From Paralithodes platypus (taxonomy: Eukaryota > Arthropoda > Malacostraca > Decapoda > Lithodidae): a DNA stretch of 64,000 nucleotides. Positions 23,775 through 35,212 of the stretch are shown here, one piece after another (position 1 is the first letter of the stretch; every line of letters begins with the position of its first letter). The notes below the pieces were generated by a model that did no database searches, was not told the DNA's origin, and saw only the letters and a program-made list of their open reading frames with translations. The DNA lies in contig CM064523.1 of NCBI GenBank assembly GCA_032716605.1, forward strand, positions 43,900,376 through 43,964,375, written 5' to 3'. A program made the translations under genes and the position numbers.

Positions 23775-25897
23775 TACGTGGGGTGCCGGGGGGAAACAGA
23801 TGTTTAAATAGCCTAGCCCACAGCACTGGCAAAAAGAAACCGCCGTAGCAAAAAGACAACAATGCTGTGGACTTGCACCCAACCCTGCCCACCGTACTGT
23901 ACTACCCTGCAACAGATACGCTCTTAATATCCGACTCAAACACCAATACACGCAGGTTCTCTAGGAAAAATGGTTATCTTCCTCTTTGCTCTATTAAAGC
24001 AGTAACAAGGAGACACAAAAATATCTATTGTCCCCGAGTCTAGTCAATAGTGCGAGTAGTATGCAAGAGAACTTCTAAGGTTATTCGAAAGTGCACATAT
24101 ATGAGAAACATAGCACTGCCAGACTCCCAGACACTTCATAGTATGCCCAAACGCTTAGGAATTAGGAATAATATGAAGCAGAAACATGGGGAAAGTCTGA
24201 GCACTATCCTAACACATGAAACACAATAGTTGGTATTTAAGTAGGTTGGGGCAGGCTGCCCTTGAGCATACTAACTTCAATAATAAAGAATAAATACATG
24301 TAATAATTAAAATACCTCATAAACGAACAATGGAAGAAGATTCCCCGGAAGAAGAGAAGCACAAGCACCAGGAGAGAACACAAAAGAACCAGAAGAAAGC
24401 GAGAATCATAACAACAAATAGACGAGGCGAGGGAGTATCCCGGGTCACACCAGACAAGGTGCGAGAGGTCGCACAGGACAGAGATCGCCCCATCACACCA
24501 GGCTAGAAGGTTCCTCCCACTACCACCACAAGGAGGAAAATGCGGTTCAGCATACATTTCTAAACTACCTGTCACTCTTCTCCTGTTCACCTATGTACCT
24601 TTTCTTGTCCTATGTATTATGAATGTACCTGTCAAGACAACACCTGTGTCTTATTATATATACCAGTACATGCAAATCAAAATAAAAACTTATCTTCGTC
24701 ACAGAAGAAATCAATTATCCATGTATCCCTGTGTTTTCCCTTTTCTCCCCTCATTTACAATATACCTAGGGGAGAATAGAGAAGTAGATATTAGTAAAAC
24801 CTTGTCTTCACCACCGAAGAAATCAATTACCAGATGAAACAATTATAATAATGTTTGAAATCCTATTTTATGCAATAAGATGTAAATGTATACCTCAATT
24901 GACCTTGGGACACTGTTTCCTACACACATACTGTATACACATGCCTTTTTTTGACACTCTTCAACTAGTCCTGCTAGTTATACAACTCACACATACTTCC
25001 TTCTAAATCAGAAATATCCTCTACCAAATTGTCTCCATGGCCAAACAAAGCTGGAGGTCTCCCGCGCCCGCGCCCCGAGAGAGAGCGCCCCATACGAGGC
25101 CTGCCAACACGAATTAGGAATATTGTATACGTACACACCCCTTTAGCCAAAGAATTGCCGAGGGAGATTTATAAATTATTATCCACATAATTACTACTAA
25201 CAAAGATCCGTAGTAAGATTCCCAAGCCACCACGTCGGGAAGGAGTAAGAAGGATAAACGCTGTCCCATGCGCATTGTAGCCCTCACCTGTCAGGTGCGC
25301 ACGACACCCCTTCGGTACACACGACCCCCAAAGTCCTCCCCGAGAGTACAGATTTCAGATTTCATTCACTTTACCCACTATTATTGTTTTCCAGAGTTCT
25401 ATTGAGTTTATATAGACAAGCTATGAGATTGTAATTAACCATTGATAAAGTACCCTGCTCTGGGACCTATAATTGAACCTAATCATCACACCATCACTGA
25501 GTAAAGTAATTGTATTGAGGGAGACCTTGACCAACAGAATAAGAAGGGTTCAAGGACCTCATTAAGAATACCTCCTCATGCCCTTACCATCCTAGAGGTT
25601 CCGGAACAGTACACTCAGTAATCCCCAATACCAGTTCAGAATTTCTGGGGAAAGTCAAGCAATTTTAAGGCTTCAAAAGTACTGGCATCCCACCTTCTGA
25701 AGTCTTAGGATTACCCTCCATTCAGTTGGAAGAACGAAAAGTTCACGTCTGTGAGTCAAACAAACCCTGTTCTTAGGGATCTTTGTTAGACGTGTCCCCG
25801 GCTAACATAGAGACCCTTGATAGGCGGTACCTAGAGCAGACTAGTAGTAAAGTGTACGGACTCCGGAAACTTTCCTAAAAGCTGTAAGTTACCGAAA

Positions 25898-26323
25898 CCG
25901 TGGCCTGTCCCGGGAACTCTGTCCTCGCTTGGTGTTCCAGCGAGAAACATAGTTACTGAGATAGACGCCGTGGCCTGTCCCGGGAACTCTGTCCTCACTT
26001 GGTGTTCCAGTGAGAAACATAGTTTCTAAGATAGGAAAACAGTGGCCTGCCCCGGGAACTCTGACCTCGCTTGGTGTTCCAGCGAGAAACATAGTTACTG
26101 AGATAGACGCCGTGGCCTGTCCTGGGAACTCTGTCCTCACTTGGTATTCCAGTGAGAAACATAGTCTCTAAGATAGGAAAACCGTGGCCTGTCCCAGGAA
26201 CTCTGTCCTCGCTTGGTGTTCCAGCGAGAAACATAGTTACTGAGATAGATGCCGTGGCCTGTCCCGGGAAATTCTGTCCTCACTTGGTGTCCCAGTGAGA
26301 AACATTGTGACTGAGATAGGAAG
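25898..26323. repeat. Minisatellite of six 70/72-bp units (142-bp dimers)
   Basis: Units begin with 'ccgtggcctgtcccgggaac' at 25898, 25968, 26040, 26110, 26182 and 26252, alternating 70 and 72 bases. Odd units contain CTCGC...GCGAG and even units CTCAC...GTGAG around 'ttggtgttcca'. Lies inside the putative LTR. Confidence 0.85.
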
Positions 26324-27016
26324 CTGGGCTTGGCGATACACCCTCAGGGGCACTCTGCATAGACAAGTCCTTGGGACACTGAGTCTGTGGCATCACACTA
26401 GACTGTGTAACTAAAAGGTTTTAACACCACCCCGGGTCCTCCGAACCTCTCATAAAGATCAGGACCGTCAGTGAGGATACTTTGACCAAACTTACTGCAT
26501 TAGTCCGATATCGTCCAACAAAAAGGCGGTATTTAAGATCCTAGCCCGAGAGTACCTTAACAGGACTTCATCAACGGTTGATATACTGATCAGGACGGTC
26601 AAGTAGTTTCTCCCACCTCTGAAATACTCGCATTAGTCCAGTATGGTGCCCAACAGTAATTGCTCGACGATTACTATATGTTACGGAGCCATACTTAAGA
26701 TCTCAAGCCCAATCAACCCATCTGTAACTACTTCACACAGGCGGCCCACCTAGACGGCCCATGGGGAAGCAGAAGAGAGCCAACCATCTCCTGAAAATCA
26801 CCAGGAAAAATAGTCCAGAGAAGTTACCACGCCGAGATACCACGAGAAGGAGAAAGAAGTGACTAAGACCGTAATCTGCCAAGTGAGCGAGAAATAAATA
26901 GAGTCCCTCGAAAGTACTATAAAAGTGAATAAATTCCTCCGAGTGGTCATAAACGGAGCTATGAGAAAAGAATCACTTTCCCAGACCGTGTATTCGATAG
27001 TTGAACCATTACACTA

Positions 27017-27251
27017 TTAACCCTCTCACGTTCTTGACGCAATTTTGAGCCTATTAGGGACACTTTAAAGCCTTTGTTACCATCGGGGGTATTTAGAAAC
27101 CTTTAGTTTAGTTACTTCAACCTCTGCAGTTGTCTTTGAGTTAGCTGTGGGCAGAAAACTAATTTTGGAGAGGTATTTATAAGAGTGAGAGAACTCTATT
27201 TAGTATTGCTAATCTGGCAACCTCTGCATCATATGGTCGTGAGAGGGTTAA
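27017..27251. mobile_element. TTAA-MITE family 3 (235 bp)
   Basis: Perfect 14-bp terminal repeat: starts TTAACCCTCTCACG and ends CGTGAGAGGGTTAA. The TTAA at each end is the probable target duplication. No coding capacity; only one copy seen here. Confidence 0.75.
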
Positions 27252-28018
27252 AGAGAACTCAAATCCGAATTAGTGCCTTTAGTCAGATTCGGGAGAACCA
27301 GCGACTCTGCCAAAAATCCAAGCATTCCCCAGAAATAAACAGAGTCCCTCCAAAAGTGCCCTAACATTTCATAAGTCGTCCAAAGCATTAATAATCAAAC
27401 TGCAGAGTCACAGACTATGTGTATCTACAGGGCGAGTGATACCGAAGACTTTTACACCATCAAATAGTAATTCGATTCTGAATTAACTTAATTTTAACCA
27501 GTTTTGAGAGGTTAGTGACTCTGCCAAAATCTCAAAGAGTTTTAAGAAAATATTTCAGAATCCATCATCGACTCTATCGTTTTCTATGAAAAACCATACG
27601 TACCTACTTAAGGCAGTTGACCTTGACCTTAACCCCCTTACGGCCATACTCGGGGAGAAACTGAAAGTACCTACGAACACTCCTTAGAATAAACCCTCTC
27701 GAAATAAGCTCACAGTGTGTAAACTTCTCTACTATAGTGAAATTGAGCATGATACCTGCCACCCATCTAGATCCGCGACTGTGCTCGCTGACCATACGTT
27801 AAAGTGCTATTCACTGGTATTGATCCATTACATGTTTTCAGATATTTCTTGCATATAGTAAATGAGAAATAAAGCTGTATTCTTTAAACCTTATTTTGCG
27901 ATATATTTATCCTCTGTTGTCTTTTATTTTATATGTATTTATATGAACTTGGAAGTCCCAGTGGAGTAGAAATCACCCATATCAGTTGTTAATCCTGCAT
28001 AAAATCAGGGCATAACAT

Positions 28019-28034
28019 TGGTGGCTAGCGGTGG
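28019..28034 (+). promoter_or_regulatory. Putative primer binding site of the gypsy-type element
   Basis: TGGTGGCTAGCGGTGG just after the ACA that would end the LTR and before gag. TGG at the start matches the CCA of a tRNA primer; the tRNA cannot be named from memory. Confidence 0.4.
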
Positions 28035-28111
28035 TTCTCTATTCGGACGGAAGAATTCAATATATTAAACATATTTTGAAAGAAACAAGAGATAAAAATA
28101 CTAATACAAAT

Positions 28112-28741
28112 ATGGCAGCTCCACGCTCCCACATCCCCATCCCCAAATACGATGGGAAGACCTATGAAATCGAAGTGTATATGGACATAGTGAAACCAGT
28201 GTTAGACTTAGCATATACCATGGACCGCGAGAAAATAGCCGTCCTTCTTACGCACTTGGGAATAGCCGTTTCCCTAGTAGCCCCGCAGGCAAACCCTGCA
28301 CTCACCTGTGATGAATTCAAACCCATGGTGATCGAGGCAATTAAGCCTTCTTTGGGTGTGTTCGTGGCCCACAAAAAAATCAGAGACATCAAATATGAAG
28401 TTGACCTTGATGCCACAATCACGAACATCAACCAACAAGTAAGGGCCACATTCCTTACGTTGAACCAACCGAAACATGCAAGAAGAGCACATCCTAGTGC
28501 ATTTAGTGCAAGCACTGCCCTCTGCAGTTCAAGAATATTTTGCCGTGAACGATCCCGTCGGTTTCCAATGGGATATTGTGACAATCCGGAAAATACTCGC
28601 ATCACAACCTAAGAAGCCTATGATAGCCGCTATCAAGAGGTTCACCACCCACCCGCAATTGCCCAACAGAGCTGGTGAAACTGCCCAATACAACCGACAA
28701 ACTGCTACAACCCCAAACATGGGCGGGTGCCCAACCCTGAA
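28112..28741 (+). pseudogene. Gag-like region of a Ty3/gypsy-type element
   Basis: The ATG at 28112 opens 'MAAPRSHIPIPKYDGKTYEI', a retrotransposon capsid-style start. The frame is lost near 28470 and continues +1 as 'EEHILVHLVQALPSAVQEYF' to a TGA at 28743. The first frame would end at 28612. Gag forms the particle. It sits immediately behind the putative primer binding site and ahead of the protease and RT. The frameshift marks it as decayed, although a programmed shift cannot be excluded by eye. Confidence 0.6.
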
Positions 28742-29304
28742 ATGAGTTGAAATAGGGGAGCTATCCCCCCGCCAAAGGCGGCTTTCTAGGGCCTTGCCTA
28801 GCTGATGCTGAGAGGATTGGGTTCTAGTCATGTGGTGATGGGCTGGTCTATCAGAGTGAGAGCTGAGCGATCTCTGCCATACACATATCTTACTCTGACT
28901 GTCCCTTTTACTTATATATCTTCTAGATCTCAAATGACGGCGTCTTTTCCGTGGATTGACCTCCCTACTGCCAACCTAGAAGTTGGCAGATTGGGAACCA
29001 AGGCGCCACATTTTTCCCTTGTCCCTCAACTTTCCCTTCATAATTGCTGAGGGGCACAGGGCCTTGGGTATGGCTTTGGTTTCCCGGGCGTTTATGCACC
29101 CTCCTCAGCCTTGGAGTGGCTTTGGTCACCCGGGCTTTGTTAGTGGTAGGCAGGGAGGGTTTTGTGGGGGCGCTCATTTATGGCCTTGGCCTAGCTCAAG
29201 ACCTTGGGACTGTTCGGCCAGACAGCCTGGGGAACAACAAAAATAACAACAACCCCAAACATCCACCATCGTCCCGGGTACTACCAACCTAGCATGCCAT
29301 CTTT
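28742..29304. other. Unrecognised insert within the gypsy-type element
   Basis: Between the two gag parts lies about 500 bases of GC-rich DNA unlike the flanking CA-rich gag sequence. Overlapping frames on both strands have no motif. It may be an insertion whose ends I could not define. Confidence 0.35.
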
Positions 29305-29929
29305 TAAAGACGTGATTTTCCGGTCCCATCGCAAGACCACCGTCTCAACCGAGCCGTCGCAAGATCATCACAAGAAGGGAAAAACAACACAGGCTTGCTC
29401 CAAGCCAGCGCACCATTTTACAAATATATAGGCTAGGCTATACAACTTCCATTTCATCGGAATAACATTCACCGCCAATTTAATTATCATAAGGATTATA
29501 TAAATGCAATTCTGATGTGAAAAAAACAATCGGTAAATAGCATAGCCTAGGCCTAGTCACAGCTGGGATTTGTTGTTGTTTCGGGGACAAAATCTAACCA
29601 AGCGTACTGTCCCACATTAATTTATTATCAACAATTGGATATTCGTTACTGTGGGCTCTTATTACTCTACTTCCTAATAATAGACAAATAAATTATAAGA
29701 TAATGTTTGGATAAACAAATATACCGAAATAAATTAAAATGAAGAAACAGTAAGTTGAGTGAGATGTTTCAGCTTGCCGACAACCCAGCTCCGGAGCTCT
29801 CTTGCCGTCGCAAGAGAATATTGGTGTCTCGCTTGCTAAAGGTGGGCTTGCAACGGGACCGGAAAAACAGTTTTCTGGGTAGATCTTGAGACGATGGTCT
29901 TGCGACGGGACCGGAAAATCACGTCTTAA
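29305..29929. mobile_element. Harbinger-like MITE (619 bp) with TAA duplication
   Basis: Element 29308-29926: left end AGACGTGATTTTCCGGTCCC and right end its near-perfect inverse, arms about 40 bp. TAA lies on both sides (29305-29307, 29927-29929), the 3-bp TWA duplication of PIF/Harbinger elements. Subterminal repeats of 'cttgcgacgggaccggaaaa' at 29848 and 29898. No transposase inside. Confidence 0.7.
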
Positions 29930-30236
29930 ACCACACCAACTCAAGAGAGTCTACCCACGCAACCAACACCAATGCCCAGGTAAACCACACCCACTAGTTA
30001 TTATAAATCCTTATGCCTTCTCTGCCTGCAATTCCTGGTGCCCTCTCCATTTTATCCGTGATTCAGCCAAATCAAATAGAGCCATCCAACCTCGAATCTC
30101 AGCCAATGAGGAAGAACTTACCGAGGAGGAAATAAACGAATCCACGGAAGTAGAGGACGTCCCTCAGACATACCCTGAAGAAGATCACCTCGACCTAGTA
30201 GAGGACGAGGAAGAGACAGAATCCCCGGATGTTTAA
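29930..30236 (+). pseudogene. Gag C-terminal/linker part of the gypsy-type element
   Basis: The open frame continues behind the MITE, begins basic (…'LKRVYPRNQHQCPG') with scattered Cys/His that may be a degenerate zinc knuckle, and ends in a strongly acidic tail (E/D-rich) with a TAA at 30234-30236. Assignment rests on position between capsid and protease more than on motifs. Confidence 0.4.
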
Positions 30237-30301
30237 GTTCTCCCCCGCCCACCATGGCTTCGGCGGGGGAGTCTAAGAGCGAGCGCCCACCTCCCACATA
30301 A

Positions 30302-32023
30302 TATCACCTAGCCAAAATAAAAGGTATTCCGGTACGCCTTCTGATCGATACTGGCACTGCTCGATCATGTTTGTTCAATTCATATTATGTAAAGCACAAA
30401 CAAATATTTGGCGACCTTCAACCTACCACCACAAGTCTGATTAGTGCAGGTGATACCTCTCTTCACATCAGAGGAGAAATCCTCCCCATACATGTAACCA
30501 TCCCCTTTGCGCATGCTAACTGTTACCATTCTTTTGTGGTTTTTAATTCGGAGTGCAGACACTACGACGGTTATTTGGGATTGGACCTCCTACAGGAACT
30601 CCAAGCCCAAGTGGACTGTGGGCTTGGAGAAACAAATTCCCCCCCCCCACCCCATGTTAAAACAAAATTGAACTCCACAGAACCGAGTAACCAACAAAAG
30701 AAAGAGATAAATCGCCAAGCACACAAACGTTCCTGGCCTGTATTCACTACCCCAACTTGCCACCACCACAGTCACGTAACGCCCTCCCAAATCAAAGAAA
30801 GAAATCTCAACGACACGACTAAAACTACCCCTTCTACAGTCAGCCACTGTCCACGCTCCAATGCCACTGTTCTTCACGAGCAGAACGAAGAACAACAAAA
30901 TAAACCCAACCGTATGCATACTAGAGGATCAAGTTGCCATTATGCAACTGAAGCTCTGTCTTTTCATATTCCTGACCCAGATATACATTCACCTATCGTG
31001 AATATTGCTACTGAAGCCCCTGATGACTGTTATGACTCTTTTTCTAAATTGTCCATTGTTACTGAAGCCAATGCTAACAACGAAGAGGAGACAGAACAAG
31101 ATTTGTTTTTCTTTTTTTCCCGATGACAACCACAGTCCCTTACTGAAATAACCCCCCCCCCCCCTGAATCCTTCACCTGAAACTGCCCAACCTCACCATC
31201 CCAGTAAAGTCTCTTGCAAGACAAACATTTTTCAGTCTTTGCCTCCACCTACTATAATCAGTCCCGCTATCACCCAGGAAAAAAATGAGATTCCCCCTCA
31301 ACATCAAAAGTGGGTTCCAATCCGACCCATGCCACAGCCCGTCATGATATTAACCCCCACCGGTATTTCCGATGGGCCAGATCGGTGTAGGATCCAGCCT
31401 GCCATCCTATCCTCTCGAAGTAATTCCATCCTCATTGCCAATATATCTGACGAAAATTTTACGTTACCTCGAGGCCTCATCATAGGTGACCTCGAAACGT
31501 TCGATGACATCGCCCCGATTCCAGAAGAAAGAAATCACTCCCCCATATTACCCAAAATTCCTGAAAATCTGACTAACCTCCAACATCAACAAATGAGACA
31601 GCTCCTGCTAGAATTCCACGATGTATTCGCCCAAACCTCGACCGAGATTTGCAAGACCACCCTAAGAGAACACTCCATTTACACCACAGAACCCCCTCTT
31701 CGTCAGCCCTCCCGCCGGAAAAATCCTTTCCAAAGAAAGGAAGAAGAACAACAAGTCCAAGAAATGCTAGATGCCGGTATAGCCACTCCCTTCGTCAGTC
31801 CGTGGTCATCCGCAGTCGTTCTAGTAAAAAAGAAAGACGGCTCCACGAGGTTTTGCGTGAATTATCGACGACTCAATGATGCAACAATCAAGGATGCAAC
31901 ACCATTGCCTAGGATCGACGATTCCCTCGACTCTCTACACGGCTCAAAATGGTTTACCACACTAAACTTACAAGCCGGATATTGGCAAGTCCCTATCACG
32001 GCCGAACACCAACAAAAGACAGC
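30302..32023 (+). pseudogene. Pol of gypsy-type element: protease and truncated reverse transcriptase
   Basis: From the base after a TAA at 30299, the frame reads 'IPVRLLIDTGTARS', the aspartic protease active site (DTG), and later 'YDGYLGLDLLQEL' (flap/ILGxD-like). It ends at a stop at 31126. A poly-C run (31147-31163) lies in the frameshift zone. The next frame (31239 on) holds 'RRKNPFQRKEEEQQVQEML', 'PWSSAVVLVKKKDGSTRFCV' and motif A 'TTLNLQAGYWQVP'; the usual catalytic Asp of TLDL is Asn here. Homology stops just after motif A, where P-element sequence begins (about 32024), so YxDD, RNase H, integrase and 3' LTR are gone. Confidence 0.82.
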
Positions 32024-32164
32024 TGTGTAGATGCACCTGTATCTAAAAGTAATGATGCATGTACTACATTAGCAAGCATTCTATTGAAAGCTCATGTCCT
32101 CAATGTAAGTGACAAAGAAAAGGCTGTGGGATGCCTCAAGAGGCAAGAAAAGCTCTCCATCTAG
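32024..32164 (+). pseudogene. Fragment of P-element-like transposase C-terminus
   Basis: The frame reads 'DAPVSKSNDACTTLASILLK', then 'VLNVSDKEKAVGCLKRQEKL' and a stop. It matches the C-terminus of the P-like transposase at 48947-52006 ('DAPLASHSGACQTLCNVLFK' and 'TLGCLRRQEKL'). The junction with gypsy RT is at about 32024, and the frame runs across it by chance. Similar but not identical, so a second P-like family member. Confidence 0.8.
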
Positions 32165-32255
32165 CGATAGCTCTCCAACTAGTGATAGACATAGACATAG
32201 TTGTAATAGATATAGTGTTGTGATATGCATATAATGTTTATGTACTACGATATAT

Positions 32256-32924
32256 GATAATAAATATCAATTTTGACAGCTTTACAAACTTGCCTCTTAT
32301 TACAATCAGCCATCTCTCACCGTTTATGAGATAGACACCAAAAACGGGCAAACATGACCAAAATTCACAAATTTGACCTTGAAATATGACCTTTTGACCT
32401 TGAAGATGACCCCAGGCGGTTTTGAAAATGTCGCTAGTGATCTCGCTGTCCTCAAAAACCCCTATTTGGACCCCGAGATCGTGTCTCTAGCACTTCTAGA
32501 ATTCATTTTAGCCCAGGACTCAAGTTAATCCTTCATACTCAAGTTAAAAACCCCGAGCATGGGATGTTTCCGTCCTTCTTTAAAGGAGTCTATGGATAAT
32601 AAATATCAAATTTGGACAGCTCTACAAACTTGCCTCTTATTACAATCAGCCATCTCTCACCGTTTATGAGTTAGACACAAAAAACGGGCCAAAATTAACA
32701 AAATTCACTAATTTTACCTTGAAATATGACCTTTTGACCTTGAAGATGACCCCAGGTGGTGTTGAAAATGTCGCTAGTGAACTCGCCGACCTCACAAAAC
32801 CCTATTTGGACCCCCGAGATCGTGTCTCTAGCCCTTCTAGAAGTCATTTTAGCCCAGGACTCAAGTTAATCCTTCAGAGTCAAGTTACAAACCCCGAGCA
32901 TGGGAGGTTTCAGTCCTTCTTTAA
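32256..32924. repeat. Tandem duplication of a 339-bp unit
   Basis: Units begin 'gataataaatatcaa' at 32256 and 32595 and share 'ccttgaaatatgacctttt' and 'tcatttt agcccaggactc'. They are about 90% alike. The second unit is cut by MITE copy C at its TTAA and continues after 33407. Confidence 0.8.
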
Positions 32925-33407
32925 CACCTTACGAGCGGCCTATGCGGTTTATTATATGTACCGCACAGCGGGGTGTTTTTAGCCAAAATAGGGCTGTTTA
33001 CGTGATCATTTTCATGCCTAAATAAGACCCAGAACGTAAAACAAGTACCTATCCCTGAAAGGGCATAAACAGAGCTTTCGAATGACACCATAACGATCCT
33101 TGTATGATGGATAGTTTTCTTGCAATAACCGTGCAACGCGAGTGCAAAAAGCAGGTAATTCGGTAGTTTCGGTACATAATTGAGTATGTAGCGAGTGAGA
33201 GAGGGAGGAGGGAGCTGAGATTTGTGTCAGTAGGTTCGCCGCGGTGGTCTGGAGCAGTCATACGCTCGCTAGTCTCCTGCCACCACTTGTCTCTCTCTCT
33301 CAGCCACATTACGTGCTGAAATTGCCACTCGACCTATGTCGAGCGCCGCCACATAGTCCAGCTTTTTTTAACTCGACTTATGTTGCTCGCCGCTAATTAA
33401 GGGTTAA
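32921..33407 (-). mobile_element. TTAA-MITE family 1, copy C (complete, 487 bp)
   Basis: Starts TTAACACCTTACGAGCGGCC and ends CGCTAATTAAGGGTTAA. Flanks read 'gtccttctTTAA' and 'TTAAaggagtc'; the uninterrupted 'gtccttctttaaaggagtc' stands at 32570-32588 in the neighbouring unit, a true empty site. Nearly identical to copy B, so both are recent. Confidence 0.92.
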
Positions 33408-33418
33408 AGGAGTCCATG

Positions 33419-33578
<160 letters not shown>

Positions 33579-33740
33579 AGTATAGCCAGGTAATAGATTC
33601 TCTTTTAAACAGACGAGGTTAAAGGCAACAGCAGTTTCAGCATTCAGTATTTTATTGTTACAGCTTTCAATATTTCTAACAATTTTCCTCTGGGGTTCAG
33701 AGATGAGGTACAACAGGTTAGCAAAATTCATGGTGGATCC

Positions 33741-33783
33741 AACGTTTCACAAGTAAACATCTTGCATCTTCAGGGAATGGGCA
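33741..33783 (-). ncRNA. Candidate hammerhead ribozyme core in Penelope-like element
   Basis: On the minus strand: CTGAAGA, then GCAAG-loop-CTTGT (stem II), then GAAAC. This is the order of hammerhead conserved boxes (CUGANGA, stem II, GAAA). Hammerheads are known from Penelope-like pseudo-LTRs. Stem III and the cleavage triplet could not be settled by eye. Confidence 0.4.
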
Positions 33784-33858
33784 GGTAATGATTAGAATAA
33801 GGACAAAGCAACATATTTATACAAAATTCGAGGATCAAGAATAGGTAGGTGGGCGGAG

Positions 33859-35091
33859 CTACTGGGTGTGGGGTGGCTGTTCATTGGTGGAAGGCAGTCT
33901 ATTCGCGAGACGGGCACTAAATCTTATCGGTGGTTGGTTGTTGGCTGTGGGTGGCTGTGATTGGTTGGTGTTGTCAGTAGTGTGCTGATCGCGGAAAGGT
34001 ACGGGAGGGGGGCACAGGGCGAGAGGAACGAGGGCAGTATGCCTGTAGCGCTTGCCTGAAGGAAGAATTTGAAGGTCTTGTGTTTGGTTGTTGATGCTGG
34101 GGTTGAGCGTTTGGATATATAGAGCTTCTAAAATAGCTAGTCTTCTGGGGTCTGATTCTTTGTCGAGTATGGTAGTTTGTTTGTCTAGGTCGGCGCGAGT
34201 TAGGGCAAGATGGTTGGGGGCTTGATAGTGATCTTTTATAGCGCCAGATTGAAGGTGGAGGGTTAGTCGACGGGAAAGGCGAGTCTGTGTCATTCCAACA
34301 TAGGATAGGGGTCCACAGTCCCCAGAGGTGCAAATATGCTGGTATATCACATGATCGTCTTTCGGTTGGTTGGTGGAAATGGGGCGGTTACGGAGGACAA
34401 GGTTGGAGGTCTTAGGAGATTTGTAGTAAATAATGAGTTTTATTTTATTGTCAGGGTTGGTGGGGAGGACGTTTTTGTGAATTATTTCTCTCATAATGGA
34501 TTCGTCTGTTGTGTGGTCGGAAGATATGTAGTTTCTGTAGAAAAATGTAATGTCATTGGCCGGGTTGGTGCTAGGGGGGTCTTGTTTGTACCATTTTTCT
34601 AGGTGGTGGTTGATGGCATTGGTGACGTCAGTGTTGGAATACCCATTGTTGACTAGGACCTGGGTGAGCCTTTCCAATTCATTGTGTGTGTCATTCCAGG
34701 TGGTGCAATGGGTGAGGGCTCTCCTGACATAGGCGGCGATGGTGGACTGATGGTATCGTTTAGGGCATTCACTTTCCCCATTAAGACATTGGCCATTGTT
34801 AGTAGGTTTGGTGTACACTGTAGTTTTGAAGCCGTGGTCGTGGAGGGAGACAAGCAGGTCGAGGAAGGGTAGATGACCATCGGTGGTTTCTTCGTATGTG
34901 AAGTTGAGTCCGGAGGCGGCCATGAAGCGCTGCTGGAGGTCCCTGAGTTCGTCCAGGTCCTTCACCCGCACGAAGATATCATCGATGTACCTGCAGTAGA
35001 CAGTGGGCCGGTGGGCAGCCAGGAGTTCCTCTTCGATAGTTCCCATGAAGAAATTGGCGAACAGTACCCCCAGGGGGCTTCCCATCGCCAA
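33859..35091 (-). CDS. Penelope-like RT C-terminal part plus GIY-YIG endonuclease (5'-truncated)
   Basis: 410 open codons, no stop. Begins within the RT core: 'MGSPLGVLFANFFM' (motif B), then motif C 'YCRYIDDIFVRV', thumb-like region with 'FLDLLVSLHDHGFKTTVYTK', and a C-terminal GIY-YIG endonuclease: 'HVIYQHICTSGDCGPLSYVG', 'MTQTRLSRRLTLH', 'AILEALYIQ'. The Cys pair before GIY-YIG and Glu of 'EALYI' are present. RT fingers and N-terminus are missing: the frame starts exactly at the pseudo-LTR junction, and the TTG there is no real start. This domain nicks target DNA for RT priming. Intact though truncated, so recent. Confidence 0.9.
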   Translation of the reverse strand: MAMGSPLGVLFANFFMGTIEEELLAAHRPTVYCRYIDDIFVRVKDLDELRDLQQRFMAASGLNFTYEETTDGHLPFLDLLVSLHDHGFKTTVYTKPTNNGQCLNGESECPKRYHQSTIAAYVRRALTHCTTWNDTHNELERLTQVLVNNGYSNTDVTNAINHHLEKWYKQDPPSTNPANDITFFYRNYISSDHTTDESIMREIIHKNVLPTNPDNKIKLIIYYKSPKTSNLVLRNRPISTNQPKDDHVIYQHICTSGDCGPLSYVGMTQTRLSRRLTLHLQSGAIKDHYQAPNHLALTRADLDKQTTILDKESDPRRLAILEALYIQTLNPSINNQTQDLQILPSGKRYRHTALVPLALCPPPVPFRDQHTTDNTNQSQPPTANNQPPIRFSARLANRLPSTNEQPPHTQ

Positions 35092-35212
35092 CTAACCTGT
35101 TGTACCTCATCTCTGAACCCCAGAGGAAAATTGTTAGAAATATTGAAAGCTGTAACAATAAAATACTGAATGCTGAAACTGCTGTTGCCTTTAACCTCGT
35201 TTGTTTAAAAGA

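Noticed and set aside
24237..24590. 117-codon minus frame in the putative LTR
   Set aside because: No start context, repeat similarity or domain; low-complexity C-terminal part.
25898..26323. CRISPR-like regular repeats
   Set aside because: The repeats are contiguous 70/72-bp units without unique spacers, in a eukaryotic context.
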